Source of the DNA: Bacillota bacterium
Lineage (GTDB): Bacteria; Bacillota; UBA4882; UBA8346
NCBI GenBank assembly: GCA_023410535.1
Contig: JAEYPR010000030.1
Span: forward strand, 1 to 64,000
DNA length: 64,000 bases
Direction: 5' to 3'
The notes below the pieces were generated by a model. The model saw only the letters and a program-made list of their open reading frames with translations, had not been told where the DNA came from and did not search any database. Both the position numbers and the translations under genes were made by a program. Positions 42,239-51,250 of this stretch are shown in pieces (position 1 is the first letter of the stretch; each line of letters opens with the position of its first letter).

Positions 42239-43666
42239 ATGAAGCGTAAAACCATAATTATCGGATGCGGTCTAGCCGGACTGGCGATTATAATCGCTGC
42301 AGCTTATTTTTTCCTCCTAGCGGAACCAGCGAAACTGCAAACCTCCGGCCGACTCGTTGACGGCCGCTGGACTCAAAAAGGATTGAAGCAAGCGCAACGC
42401 GGCAATCAGATCATCTTGACCCCCAATCAACTGCCGCCGTCGCGGGCGCCTTTCTACATCGATAAAACCCAGGCCATTATCGGACAAGGGTTTACCTTTA
42501 TGGACTATGTTTCGGAGAAGCAATCGGTATTCTACCGTTTCAATCTCTCATTGGATAAAGTGGAAAAGCTTTTTACCCTAAAAGAAAATATTGACGGCGG
42601 TATTGTCACTGACGAAGGCCGGGGATTGCTCTACCGGGGAATGATCGCCAGCACTGATTTGGAAGGTTATCTCTACTATCAAACGAAAACCCGACCGCTC
42701 AAAAAACTGCTGAGTCGCTGTAATTGGTATGGGGTCTCCCCTGACCGCCGTACGGTGGTCGCGAACGGCATTGCCAACGGCCAACCGTCCGAGGGATCGC
42801 GTCGCGTCTATCTGATTCGTTTGAAACAAGGGAGCGTCACGCGTTTGCCCGAAGCGACCTGTCCTGATGATTTGGAGAAATTGATCACGTTCAACTGTAG
42901 TTGGAGCAGCGATTCCCGCTATTTTTTAATCGAAGGAAAGGTTTTCGACGCGACCACCGGGGTTTTAGTGAAAGACTTCAATCAAAATGCCGCCAGGTCT
43001 TCGATGTTCAGTTGGTCGCCGACCGGAGACCAATTGGCTTTCGCGATTCAAACTCCGGCTAACGCCCAGTATTTGGTGACCGAGGAACATCATGACTTGC
43101 TTCTTTCAGACCAGATCGGAATCTTTAATCCGGCCGACCAATCGCTGCGGTCGCTACCGCTTGATGCAGACCTCGCCACCGCTCTCTGCTGGAATCAGGA
43201 AGGCGATCAATTGGCGGTGATGGCTTTGCCGCAAACCGCCGCTTCCGCCTATATTAATAACGCCAATGGTGCAAATCATGTCGACCGCTTGGACTTGCTG
43301 ATCGTCGACGTCGCTCAATTAACCGCCACAAAACGTTTGACGAAACTCCCGCTGATCGATCTGAAAGTTTTCACCAATGGACTAGTAGTCTACTCACGAC
43401 TTTATGGAAATAAGCTCGGTATCGCGGGACTGGACTTGAGCAACGGCAGAAGTAAACGGTTAATCCCCGATGACGCGCTGTTGCTGAAAGTCTTCAAAGG
43501 ACAGGCGGTGTTGACGACTTCTCACGGTTTATATCAGGTCCAATCCGATCTGGATATCGCTAATATTGCCTCCTATGATGAGGAAGGCGATTTTGCCTAC
43601 TATCCGGAATGGCGCAAGTTGGTCATCGGCTATGACGATCGGATTGTCATTATGAAGTTAAAGTAG
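42239..43666 (+). CDS. Membrane-anchored beta-propeller-like protein, function unknown
   Basis: 475 aa from the ATG at 42239 with a consensus SD AAGGAGG. One N-terminal anchor (KTIIIGCGLAGLAIIIAAAYFF region), then repeated blade-like units such as YGVSPDRRTVVANG, CSWSSDSRYFLIEGK, FSWSPTGDQLAFAI and LCWNQEGDQLAVMA. These are typical of TolB/WD40-type propellers. The outside-facing domain may bind peptidoglycan, protein or ligand. It ends in the TAG that overlaps repeat element copy 2. No family name assigned. Confidence 0.8.
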   Translation: MKRKTIIIGCGLAGLAIIIAAAYFFLLAEPAKLQTSGRLVDGRWTQKGLKQAQRGNQIILTPNQLPPSRAPFYIDKTQAIIGQGFTFMDYVSEKQSVFYRFNLSLDKVEKLFTLKENIDGGIVTDEGRGLLYRGMIASTDLEGYLYYQTKTRPLKKLLSRCNWYGVSPDRRTVVANGIANGQPSEGSRRVYLIRLKQGSVTRLPEATCPDDLEKLITFNCSWSSDSRYFLIEGKVFDATTGVLVKDFNQNAARSSMFSWSPTGDQLAFAIQTPANAQYLVTEEHHDLLLSDQIGIFNPADQSLRSLPLDADLATALCWNQEGDQLAVMALPQTAASAYINNANGANHVDRLDLLIVDVAQLTATKRLTKLPLIDLKVFTNGLVVYSRLYGNKLGIAGLDLSNGRSKRLIPDDALLLKVFKGQAVLTTSHGLYQVQSDLDIANIASYDEEGDFAYYPEWRKLVIGYDDRIVIMKLK

Positions 43667-43751
43667 TCGTCCACGCTAGCTACCGCTCGCTTAAGCGAAT
43701 TAAGAAAATGAGGCTAGGTGGGGCGACATAGCCATCGAAGCTATTTTCTAG
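43663..43751 (+). repeat. Hairpin element with GTAGTCGTCC head, copy 2
   Basis: Begins at the stop codon of the propeller gene. Stem GTCGTCC (43666-43672) with GGGCGAC (43721-43727), internal loop, then CTAGC (43676-43680) with GCTAG (43713-43717), and an inner palindrome TCGCTTAAGCGA. Blocks match copy 1 at 39908-40000 in inverted orientation; pairing is kept where the bases differ. Confidence 0.8.
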
Positions 43752-44351
43752 GTAAGGAATGGGCGAATTATTTTTTACCATCCGCATTCTTTCGTTCCCC
43801 TGCGAATATACATGAAGTATCAACTGAAAAGGGGGCGATGGGACTCCAACCTTTGTTACAATCACTCAGGTTTTGTTCGGTGATCTGTACTGTTGGGAAG
43901 GAGGGGTCGGCGAGGCAAACGTTAAACCAACTTGAGGTGTCTTTCTCTATAAGTTGAATAAATTCAACTTATGCGTCACGAAATATATGTCGTGATGGTC
44001 GTGCGGCATATATCGTCGGGAGTTTTTCAATTCGAGTGTCTGTCCATGATAGCTCCTAACGCTCGGGAAATATGCCAGCGATGACGGGTTACCGGGCGTC
44101 GTTAACCAGCGCTAGTTGATTGTGAGTTAAAGACTGACCAATCTTAATCGTACCTATGTCCAAGGCATCACACCCGGGGTTAATCCCCGGGTTTTATTTT
44201 TCCGAGCGCTCCGATTCTCCTTACTGGCATTTTCCCTATGTAAAAGTTTATTAAAATATATTAAGAAATTATTAACTATACGAGCCCGTATCCCGATAAC
44301 AGCTGAAAAGAGAGATTTTTTGTCATTGTTCATAAGGAGGGGGCTCTCAAC
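43752..44351. other. Long non-coding stretch before the chemoreceptor gene
   Basis: No convincing gene. It holds a perfect 10-bp hairpin ATAAGTTGAA/TTCAACTTAT (43949-43972), a second hairpin ATATATGTCG/CGGCATATAT (43983-44013), several short GC-rich inverted repeats (44060-44110) and a strong plus-strand terminator at 44172-44201. The terminator has no gene to end, which suggests a short untranslated transcript. Confidence 0.5.
44172..44201 (+). terminator. Terminator with no upstream gene in the 500 bp before it
   Basis: Perfect 8-bp GC-rich stem ACCCGGGG/CCCCGGGT (44172-44179 with 44185-44192), loop TTAAT, then TTTATTTTT. The nearest plus-strand gene ends at 43666. It may end that transcript, end a non-coding RNA, or act as an attenuator before the chemoreceptor gene. 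Confidence 0.85.
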
Positions 44352-45764
44352 ATGGTGACAGCATTACTCAAGGTGCTGCAGGGCGGAAAGAAACCGGTCG
44401 AACCGACTCAGGTTCAAAGCTCGCGGCAGGAAGAACTGAAAAAACGCACCGACTCCAACCGGCAGTTACGGGTTGCCACCAATCAGGTATTGGCGGTCGG
44501 GCAACAATTATCGGTCAGTATCGATGAAAGCCAGGAATTTTCGGAGCAACTTTTCGCCAGCGCCCGCAAGATGGCGGCACAGAACCGTGAAACCCAAGGC
44601 GAACTGCAACGAATGGCAGGCGAGTTTCAGACTGTCGTCGAACGCTTGGACCAAATCAAACTGTTATCCAATGCCATGGGACAAACCGGCAAGGTCTCTG
44701 AAACCGTGCTTCAAGAAAGTTTAGCCGAGATTATGGCGATTGTCTCCGAGATTCATCAGATTCACGACGCGACTCAACGGACCGTGACGATGATGAATGA
44801 ACTGCATCAACTTTCCGGCGCGATTACGGGCATCTTAGATACGGTGGCCGAGATCTCCGACCAGACCAAATTACTGGCCTTCAACGCCGCGATTGAAGCG
44901 GCCCGGGCCGGCGACGCCGGCAGCGGCTTCAATGTCGTAGCCGACCGGATTAAACGGCTCTCCGACGACAGTCAAGGTTCGGTGAAGAACATCCGGAAAC
45001 TGGTCGCGCAGATCGCCAAGGCTAATCAGCAAGTGAACCAACAAATGGAACACACCGCCGGTAAAGTCGCCGGATCGGTGGAACGTTTCGGCAAAGTCGA
45101 GGAAAATTTGGAGAAGATTCAGTCCTCTTTTGAAGGTTTGGTTGAAAAGAGTGAAACCGTGAATCAGGAAATCAGTCAGGAACAAAAACGCGCCTTAGCC
45201 CTCCAAAATCAGGCCGAAGCGTTGCAAGCCCTTTCCGAATTGGCGTTGCACGGTGTGGAATCGGTCTATGGCGGCCTCAAACGCCATCACGGTCTAATGG
45301 ACGAGCTGAATGACCTCGGCCAACGGCTCAATCAAGCCGCCAGCACTTTGCAACCATTAATCGCCCAAGACAGCGATTACCTCGAATTAAAGTCCGAAGT
45401 TCAACAACGGGCGGTCGGAATTATCGCCTACCTCCAGCAAGAATTGGCCGGCACGCCCGATCTGGTCGCGCTCGATCCCGGCGTGGCCGCGGCGTTTCTG
45501 AAGCAATTGTTAGCCAAACGTTCTGAGCTTGAAGCCGCCTGGATCAACGACGCCAAAGGCCGGTTCGTCTGTTCGATCCCCGCTGCCGGCATCGCCAACG
45601 CCAAAGTTCGCGAATGGTTCGTCAGCAGCATGCAAGGGCAGGATTTCATCACCGTGCCCTACATTTCGGCAATCACCGGCCAACCCTGTGTCACCATCGC
45701 CATCCCAATTTTCAATGTCCAAAAAGAAGTCAAAGGCGTCCTAGGCGTCGACCTGCAGTGCTAA
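44352..45764 (+). CDS. Soluble methyl-accepting chemotaxis protein with C-terminal Cache-like domain
   Basis: 470 aa with no membrane segment. A coiled-coil N-terminus leads to the receptor hairpin tip ISDQTKLLAFNAAIEAARAGDAGSGFNVVAD (about 175-205). After the return helix a C-terminal domain (about 355-470) has LEAAWINDAKGRFVCSIP, YISAITGQPCVTIAIPIFN and KGVLGVDL, the pattern of Cache/PDC sensor domains, which are normally outside the membrane and at the N-terminus. It probably senses a cytosolic ligand and signals to CheA. SD AAGGAGGGG. The cheD gene is 1 kb away on the other strand. Confidence 0.9.
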   Translation: MVTALLKVLQGGKKPVEPTQVQSSRQEELKKRTDSNRQLRVATNQVLAVGQQLSVSIDESQEFSEQLFASARKMAAQNRETQGELQRMAGEFQTVVERLDQIKLLSNAMGQTGKVSETVLQESLAEIMAIVSEIHQIHDATQRTVTMMNELHQLSGAITGILDTVAEISDQTKLLAFNAAIEAARAGDAGSGFNVVADRIKRLSDDSQGSVKNIRKLVAQIAKANQQVNQQMEHTAGKVAGSVERFGKVEENLEKIQSSFEGLVEKSETVNQEISQEQKRALALQNQAEALQALSELALHGVESVYGGLKRHHGLMDELNDLGQRLNQAASTLQPLIAQDSDYLELKSEVQQRAVGIIAYLQQELAGTPDLVALDPGVAAAFLKQLLAKRSELEAAWINDAKGRFVCSIPAAGIANAKVREWFVSSMQGQDFITVPYISAITGQPCVTIAIPIFNVQKEVKGVLGVDLQC

Positions 45765-45771
45765 AAAATCC

Positions 45772-45800
45772 AAAGCGCGCCCCAACTCGGGGCGCGCTTT
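45772..45800 (+). terminator. Terminator-like hairpin after the chemoreceptor gene
   Basis: A 12-bp perfect stem (45772-45783 with 45789-45800), loop AACTC, 7 bp after the stop. The T tract after it is weak on the plus strand; TTTTTT follows a few bases later on the minus strand. Confidence 0.7.
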
Positions 45801-45929
45801 AACAATTGACGATTGAGCGTTAAAACCTGTCCCCCTGTCTTTAGTCACTCGCCCTGTGACGGTTCGGCCTCACTTATTAATAATACAGGCCGAGGGGTAC
45901 CCTTACCAAAATATTTCACCCCGTGCTCC

Positions 45930-46730
45930 CTAAAACTTCGCCTTTGCGACCTCTACTGATTCTTCGCCCCAGAGCTCCGCGATCACTGTAGCCACCTGCT
46001 CCGGATCCCCGGTCGTATAAAACCGCTCCCAGCCCGGCAACCCGTCCGGCTTCGCCAGTCCCTGCTCGGCTAAGACTCGCAGCGTCTGTCTGGCCACCGC
46101 CAGACCGGTATCGATAATCACCAGTTCCGGGCCGCCAAGCTTTGCGATTAACGGCCGCAGAAACGGATAATGAGTGCACCCTAAGACCAACGTATCAACG
46201 CCTTTCTCAAACAACGGCCCCAGATATTTTTGTAAAAGCGCTTCCGCCTCCGGGCTTTCGGCCTTCCCGGCTTCAACCAGTTCCACCAATCCCGGCCCGG
46301 GTTGGGTATAGACCTCCACCCCGCCCCCGTACTTCTCGACCAGCAGATTGAAGCGCGCGCCACGAATGGTCATATTGGTGGCCAATACGCCGATCTTACC
46401 GTTGCGGGTCAGATCATGGGCGGGTTTGATTGCCGGTTCCACCCCGATCACCGGCAAGCCCGGGTGAGCTTCGCGAATCTGGTCCAGGCCGGCCACGCAC
46501 GCCGAGTTGCAGGCGACCACGATCGCTTTAGCGCCTTGCGCCAGTAAAAAGTCGGTCACCTCCAAGGTTCGTTGCCGAATCGCCTCGGTGGTTTTGGTTC
46601 CATAAGGACAGTGACTGGAGTCCGCCAAATAGATCAGGTCTTCGACCGGTAACAAAAACCGAATCTCTTTTAAGATCGATAAACCGCCGACACCGGAATC
46701 AAAAACTCCCAACGGAGCGGAATTTGCCAT
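45930..46730 (-). CDS. murI: Glutamate racemase
   Basis: 266 aa from the ATG at 46730 (AGAGGTG upstream). FDSGVGGLS at 10-18 holds the catalytic Asp11, Cys74 is in VVACNSACVAG and the second Cys is in LVLGCTHYPFL. It makes D-glutamate for peptidoglycan. The frame opens at 46751, but the SD sets the internal start. It follows cheD by 44 bp and may share its transcript. Confidence 0.97.
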   Translation of the reverse strand: MANSAPLGVFDSGVGGLSILKEIRFLLPVEDLIYLADSSHCPYGTKTTEAIRQRTLEVTDFLLAQGAKAIVVACNSACVAGLDQIREAHPGLPVIGVEPAIKPAHDLTRNGKIGVLATNMTIRGARFNLLVEKYGGGVEVYTQPGPGLVELVEAGKAESPEAEALLQKYLGPLFEKGVDTLVLGCTHYPFLRPLIAKLGGPELVIIDTGLAVARQTLRVLAEQGLAKPDGLPGWERFYTTGDPEQVATVIAELWGEESVEVAKAKF

Positions 46731-46774
46731 AATCAACACCTCTTGCGTCAATAATTTAACACCATTGCCACTTG

Positions 46775-47383
46775 CTATTCTCCCGCGATTTTTTCCCCTT
46801 CGTCCCGGTCGGGTTCAACCGGTTCGTCCTCCAGACGCGGCCGGCGGACCAACGGGTTATGATCGGTATTCACCGGTCTGACCTCAGTATGATAGTCGTC
46901 AAGGAAAAACAGGACTTTCCGTCCGTGATTCCCACCGAGGTCCTGCGCGACGACGGGAATGCCCTTCTTTTCCAAATAGTCCAGGGTAAATTGAGAATTG
47001 TTGATGGCGATATTAAACGGATATTTATTGGGGATATTCAACATATTGGCTCCGCCGTAGACTTTGGCGCGCAACCGTTCAAAAACGGCTCCTTTCGCCA
47101 GCAGTTCGGCAATGACCATCTCCAACGAGGAGTCGCCATAACGGGCCGGATTGGTGACCTGATCGACCCGGGCCTTAGGCAGCATAAAGTGATTCATGGC
47201 CCCGATTCCCCGCTCCTCGTCATACAGACAGACGGCAATACAGGACCCCAGTAACGTACAGATCACTGCCTCCCGGTCATCACTGATCAAATATTCGCCA
47301 TTGAAAATCGTACTAACTTGTTTTCCCGGAATATACAACTGCGACCCCCATGACTTTTGCTCGGCGGTGTTGAACCCGTCCAA
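46775..47383 (-). CDS. cheD: Chemoreceptor glutamine deamidase CheD
   Basis: 202 aa by the longest frame. The catalytic Cys lies in CTLLGSCIAVCLYD, His in AMNHFMLPKA and Thr/Asn in the VTNPARYGDSS region; AKVYGGANML follows. CheD deamidates glutamines on chemoreceptors and modulates CheC. The C-terminus is longer than usual and acidic (VEPDRDEGEK). Start uncertain: the TTG at 47383 has no SD, while a TTG at 47338 has GGGGGT 5 bp upstream and gives MYIPGKQVSTIF. A likely substrate is the soluble chemoreceptor encoded nearby. Confidence 0.93.
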   Translation of the reverse strand: MDGFNTAEQKSWGSQLYIPGKQVSTIFNGEYLISDDREAVICTLLGSCIAVCLYDEERGIGAMNHFMLPKARVDQVTNPARYGDSSLEMVIAELLAKGAVFERLRAKVYGGANMLNIPNKYPFNIAINNSQFTLDYLEKKGIPVVAQDLGGNHGRKVLFFLDDYHTEVRPVNTDHNPLVRRPRLEDEPVEPDRDEGEKIAGE

Positions 47384-47422
47384 AAGTAACGTAACCGCTG
47401 ATGTTTACGCTCGGTAGATTCC

Positions 47423-47475
47423 AACGGATCCGCCGCAATGCTCCTCAAAGCGAGGCAACTGCGGCTCGTTCCGTT
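47423..47475. other. Long imperfect hairpin upstream of cheD
   Basis: Nested arms AACGGA/TCCGTT (47423-47428 with 47470-47475), GCCGCA/TGCGGC (47432-47437 with 47460-47465) and CCTC/GAGG with a short loop form a stem-loop of about 53 nt in the 173-bp gap between cheD and rmuC. No T run on either side, so it is not a simple terminator. Confidence 0.5.
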
Positions 47476-47556
47476 CTTGATGTCTTTATTTACTTTGCCA
47501 ATCCGCGCTTAAAAAAATCCGTGGTTTAATCCGTTGGCGGGTTGGCAAGGTCCTCG

Positions 47557-48756
47557 TTACGACGGCGGTTCCAGATCGGTTTCGGCTTGCGCGGCAACCT
47601 CCAGCGCCAGTTCCTCAAGGGGAAGACTGTTTTGCTTCCGCAATTCCTCGATTTGACGGAGGGGTTTCTCCAATTGATTGCGGCGGGTTGCGACGAGAGC
47701 GGCGAATTCTTTTTGCGTATCGTCCAGCCGTTTGCCCAACCGTTCGAAGGAGGCGCAAAAAGCCTCCCACTGCTTATTAAAGACGCCGATTAACTCTAAG
47801 ATCTCACTAGTGGTCTGCTCGACGTTGAAGTTTTCCACCGCCTGGCGGATCACTGCCAGAAAAGCGTACAACGTCAGCGGCGAACAGAGAATCACCTTGA
47901 GACGAATGGCGTCATCCAAAATCGCGGCATCGGATTCGTGAATAAAGCCGTAAATCTGTTCGTTGGGGATAAAAACCAGGACATAGTCGAGGGTTTGATC
48001 CTGCGGATTGATATAGTCCCGGGTGGTTACTTCCTTCATCCGGTTACGGACGTCCCGCAAAAACTGTTGCTTAAAAGCTTCGGCCCGGACCGGATCCTCG
48101 GCTTGCAAGTATTGCAGGTAATTGTCCAGCGGAAATTTAACATCCATATTCAGCCGCAGCTTTTTCGGGAGAAAAAAGGTATAATCAGGCCGGCTGCCCG
48201 TGGCCGAACCTTGCTGTTTGCGATAGTTGATTCCTTCGACCAATCCGGCCGCCTGCAAAATATCTTCGGCCATCCGTTCGCCCCACTGGCCCCGGGTCCG
48301 GCTGTTGGCGAGGGTCGCCCGCAGGCTGTCGGTGGTATCCCGCAACCGGCTGGTCTGTTCGACCGCCACTTTCAACTGTTGATTGAGTTCGCCAAATTTT
48401 TGCTCGCGATCCCGTTCCAACAAGGCCACCAATTCATGGACCCGGCCCAGTTCCTTGCCCATCGCCGCAATGTTTTGATCGATCAACTGCTTTTTGGTCT
48501 CAAGCGTCTGTTCGCCAAAACGGGTTTGGTGTTTCAACGTCTCGGCGGCCAAATTCAAAAACTGTTCGGTGTTGCGATTGAGAGCTTCATAGGAGATGGC
48601 GGCGAACGATTCACGCAACCGCAACGTTAGTTGTTCCAGGTCGCGGACCCGTTCCGCCGTTCCTTGGCGGCGCCCCCAGTCGATCAATAACATAATTGCG
48701 ATTCCCAGCGCGATCCCGAGACCAAACGGCATTACCCAAAGTATGCCCGTGCTCAT
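47557..48756 (-). CDS. rmuC: DNA recombination protein RmuC
   Basis: 399 aa. One N-terminal membrane segment, a coiled coil (about 40-140), then the RmuC nuclease-like core RGQWGERMAEDILQAAGL, GSRPDYTFFLP, LNMDVKFPLDNY and the later VLVFIPNEQIYGF. RmuC limits inversions at short inverted repeats in E. coli. SD GGGGAGGA precedes the ATG. Single gene. Confidence 0.95.
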   Translation of the reverse strand: MSTGILWVMPFGLGIALGIAIMLLIDWGRRQGTAERVRDLEQLTLRLRESFAAISYEALNRNTEQFLNLAAETLKHQTRFGEQTLETKKQLIDQNIAAMGKELGRVHELVALLERDREQKFGELNQQLKVAVEQTSRLRDTTDSLRATLANSRTRGQWGERMAEDILQAAGLVEGINYRKQQGSATGSRPDYTFFLPKKLRLNMDVKFPLDNYLQYLQAEDPVRAEAFKQQFLRDVRNRMKEVTTRDYINPQDQTLDYVLVFIPNEQIYGFIHESDAAILDDAIRLKVILCSPLTLYAFLAVIRQAVENFNVEQTTSEILELIGVFNKQWEAFCASFERLGKRLDDTQKEFAALVATRRNQLEKPLRQIEELRKQNSLPLEELALEVAAQAETDLEPPS

Positions 48757-48924
48757 CGATCCTCCCCAGGGGCAGCCCCTGTTTGTCTGTCATCCGTTGC
48801 CAATTGTAGATTTTCCAACCTTTATAATTTCCACATTTCTTTGCATATTTCCTTTATTTTCATAAATCTTACCATCAAGGGCATATTATTTGAAGATAGC
48901 GTTTTGACCACTCAGAAAATCGCT

Positions 48925-48950
48925 TCGAAGCCCGGCGGACGACTACCTAC
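48925..48950 (-). repeat. Remnant of the GTAGTCGTCC element
   Basis: On the minus strand GTAGTCGTCC is followed by GCCGGGC and TTCGAAGCGATTTTCT. The head is identical to copies 1 and 2 and the tail resembles the CGAAGCTATTTTCT end of copy 2, with the middle missing. It lies upstream of the PBP gene. Confidence 0.5.
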
Positions 48951-48991
48951 ATAAGTTTCCAAAAAGTTTGCCTTTGCAAAGGGGAGCCCGG

Positions 48992-51112
48992 ATGTTAAAA
49001 CTATTGCAACGTTTTAGCGGCGCCAATCTAAATTGGCGTTATCTCGCAACCGTCGCTGCTATGGTCGGATTGGGAGGCTTGGTGATCGCTTTGTTCCTCC
49101 CGTTGCCGCGGGCGCAGATGCCAGTGGCTTCGGAAATCTATGATCGCCATCACACTCTGATCACTACCTATTTTGTACAGAACCGCCTTCCGATAGCTTT
49201 GAGCGAAGTGCCGCCGTTTCTTTGCAACGCCTTTTTAGCCACCGAGGACCACCGTTTTTATCAACATCACGGGATCAATGCCGGCCGGATCCTCAAAGCG
49301 GCCTGGAACGACTTGCTCCACGGCAGCCTAGTCGAGGGCGGCAGCACCATCACCCAACAGTTGGTGAAGAACGCCTACCTAACCCAACAACGGACCTTCG
49401 ATCGCAAATTGAAAGAACTTTATTATGCGATCAAACTCGAGTTGCACCTCTCCAAAGATCAGATCTTCGAGTTGTATCTGAACCAGATCTATTTCGGCCA
49501 CGGCGCTTACGGCGTCAAGATCGCCGCCCAAACCTATTTCGGGAAGGAACTGGATCAATTAAATCAGGCGGAAATGGCGTTGCTGGCGGGATTGCCGCGT
49601 GGCCCGGCCTATTATTCGCCGTATCTTCACCCCCAGGAAGCGCAAAACCGTTTGGAAGAGGTGCTCGACCGGATGGTCCAGTGCCAATATATTACGACGG
49701 CCGATTTTGAACGGATCCGCCATCAACCGTTACGTTTGGCGGGTTTGCAGTCCAGATCCCGACCGGCGCCGTATTTCATGGCGTTGCTCCAGGCGGAGCT
49801 GGAGAAGATCTTCCCTAAGGACCCCGATATTTTGGAGACCGCCGGTTTGCGGGTGGAAACCACCCTGGATTTGCAATTACAACGCCAGGCAGAGCTGGCT
49901 TTAAACTCCGGTTTGCCCCGGTTGCTCCAGGACCGGAGCGGCCTCACCCAGCCCCAAGGCGGCTTAACCGCGGTCGACCCCGGCAACGGAGCCATTCGCG
50001 CGCTGGTCGGCGGGACCGACATCACCAAGTCGCAGTTTAACCGGGTGACGCAAGCGCGCCGCCAACCGGGTTCGGCCTTTAAACCGATTCTTTATGCCGA
50101 AGCCTTAAGTAAAGGCTACACCTTGGCGACGAAGATCGACCGGACGCCGGAGGTTTATCAGACCGGCGCCCAAAGTTATTTTCCGACCGACGACGATAAC
50201 CCCAAAGCCACCGGTCTGCTGACGCTCCGCGAAGCCCTGGCCTCTTCCAGCAATGTGGTGGCGGTCAAACTCTTGCACAAACTGGGCATCGCGCCGACGT
50301 TGCAATTTGCCAAGACCTTGGGAATCGCTTCGGACTTGCCCAAACAACTCTCCCTGGCTTTGGGCTCCGGCGAAATTACCCCGTTGGAGCTGACCGGGAC
50401 CTATCTGCCCTTGGCTAACGGCGGCTATAAGGTCGCGCCGACAACCATTCAGCGGATCATTGACCGGACCGGGCGGGTCTTGTATCAGGCGCCGACCCAG
50501 TTCAAACCGATCCTCAATCCGGGCGTCGCTTATCTGGTCACCCAAGCGATGACCGGCGTATTGCGGGACGGCGGAACGGCCGCCAATATTCAGTCTCTGA
50601 TCGACCGGCCCGCCGCCGGCAAGACCGGCACCACCGAGCAAAACCGCGACGCCTGGTTTGTAGGCTATACGCCCGATTTGCTGACCTGCGTCTACGTTGG
50701 TTGCGACCACAATGAAAAGCCGCTGCCGGGCGCCGCCAATCGGGTGGCCGCTCCGATCTGGGCCAATTTTATGGCGAAAGCCCTGGCCGGAACCCCGGTC
50801 CGCGACTTTGTGATCCCCGACGAGGTGACCCGAGTCACCCTCTGTCGCGACACCGGCCAACGGGCGACCGCCTATTGCCCGCAGCAAGCCGAGTATTTTC
50901 TGACCGGAACCGAGCCCGAGGACTACTGCGATAAACACCGGGTCGTCCGGTTGCTGGTCTGCCAACGCTCCGGCCGCCTGCCCTCGCCGGACTGCAAAGA
51001 ACTGGCGGAACGGGAATTCCGGCTGGGCGAGCAACCGACGGAAGTTTGCGACATCTGCCCGAGGCAATTCCCCTTCTTCAAATGGTTTGAACGATTGTTC
51101 CGAAAAAGGTAA
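48992..51112 (+). CDS. Class A penicillin-binding protein (PBP1A/1C-type)
   Basis: 706 aa from the ATG at 48992 (AAAGGGGA upstream). Membrane anchor (about 15-40), GT51 transglycosylase with ATEDHRFYQHHGI, GGSTITQQLVKN and KELYYAIKLE, then the transpeptidase with SAFK (RQPGSAFKPIL), SSN and KTGTT. A Cys-rich tail of about 100 residues (CRDTGQ, YCPQQA, LLVCQRSGRLPSPDC, EVCDIC) follows, a kind of tail seen in some clostridial PBPs. It polymerises and cross-links peptidoglycan. Confidence 0.96.
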   Translation: MLKLLQRFSGANLNWRYLATVAAMVGLGGLVIALFLPLPRAQMPVASEIYDRHHTLITTYFVQNRLPIALSEVPPFLCNAFLATEDHRFYQHHGINAGRILKAAWNDLLHGSLVEGGSTITQQLVKNAYLTQQRTFDRKLKELYYAIKLELHLSKDQIFELYLNQIYFGHGAYGVKIAAQTYFGKELDQLNQAEMALLAGLPRGPAYYSPYLHPQEAQNRLEEVLDRMVQCQYITTADFERIRHQPLRLAGLQSRSRPAPYFMALLQAELEKIFPKDPDILETAGLRVETTLDLQLQRQAELALNSGLPRLLQDRSGLTQPQGGLTAVDPGNGAIRALVGGTDITKSQFNRVTQARRQPGSAFKPILYAEALSKGYTLATKIDRTPEVYQTGAQSYFPTDDDNPKATGLLTLREALASSSNVVAVKLLHKLGIAPTLQFAKTLGIASDLPKQLSLALGSGEITPLELTGTYLPLANGGYKVAPTTIQRIIDRTGRVLYQAPTQFKPILNPGVAYLVTQAMTGVLRDGGTAANIQSLIDRPAAGKTGTTEQNRDAWFVGYTPDLLTCVYVGCDHNEKPLPGAANRVAAPIWANFMAKALAGTPVRDFVIPDEVTRVTLCRDTGQRATAYCPQQAEYFLTGTEPEDYCDKHRVVRLLVCQRSGRLPSPDCKELAEREFRLGEQPTEVCDICPRQFPFFKWFERLFRKR

Positions 51113-51161
51113 CCAAGGAAGTACCCCCGGCGTTGCCGAAAACGCTTGGGGGAGAATACAA

Positions 51162-51199
51162 ATCCCCTCGCCTGCATGGTAGCTTACAGGCGAGGGGAT
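51162..51199 (+). terminator. Terminator of the PBP gene
   Basis: A 13-bp perfect stem (51162-51174 with 51187-51199), then GCTTTGTTT. A second hairpin with CCCCC/GGGGG arms lies just before it at 51124-51152. Confidence 0.85.
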
Positions 51200-51250
51200 G
51201 CTTTGTTTCAACCGCTATTTTAGGGATCCGGTTTTTGGCAAACCGATGAT

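Noticed and set aside
43718..43957. A 79-codon plus-strand frame
   Set aside because: It overlaps the hairpin element, has no SD, and its composition is not gene-like.
43990..44170. tRNA, tmRNA, RNase P or a known riboswitch in the non-coding stretch
   Set aside because: No T-loop, CCA-type end or known riboswitch core motif could be found by eye.
50105..51211. A 368-codon frame antisense to the PBP gene
   Set aside because: It is rich in Gln, Arg and Gly with no SD, mirrors the codon pattern of the PBP on the other strand, and crosses the PBP terminator.
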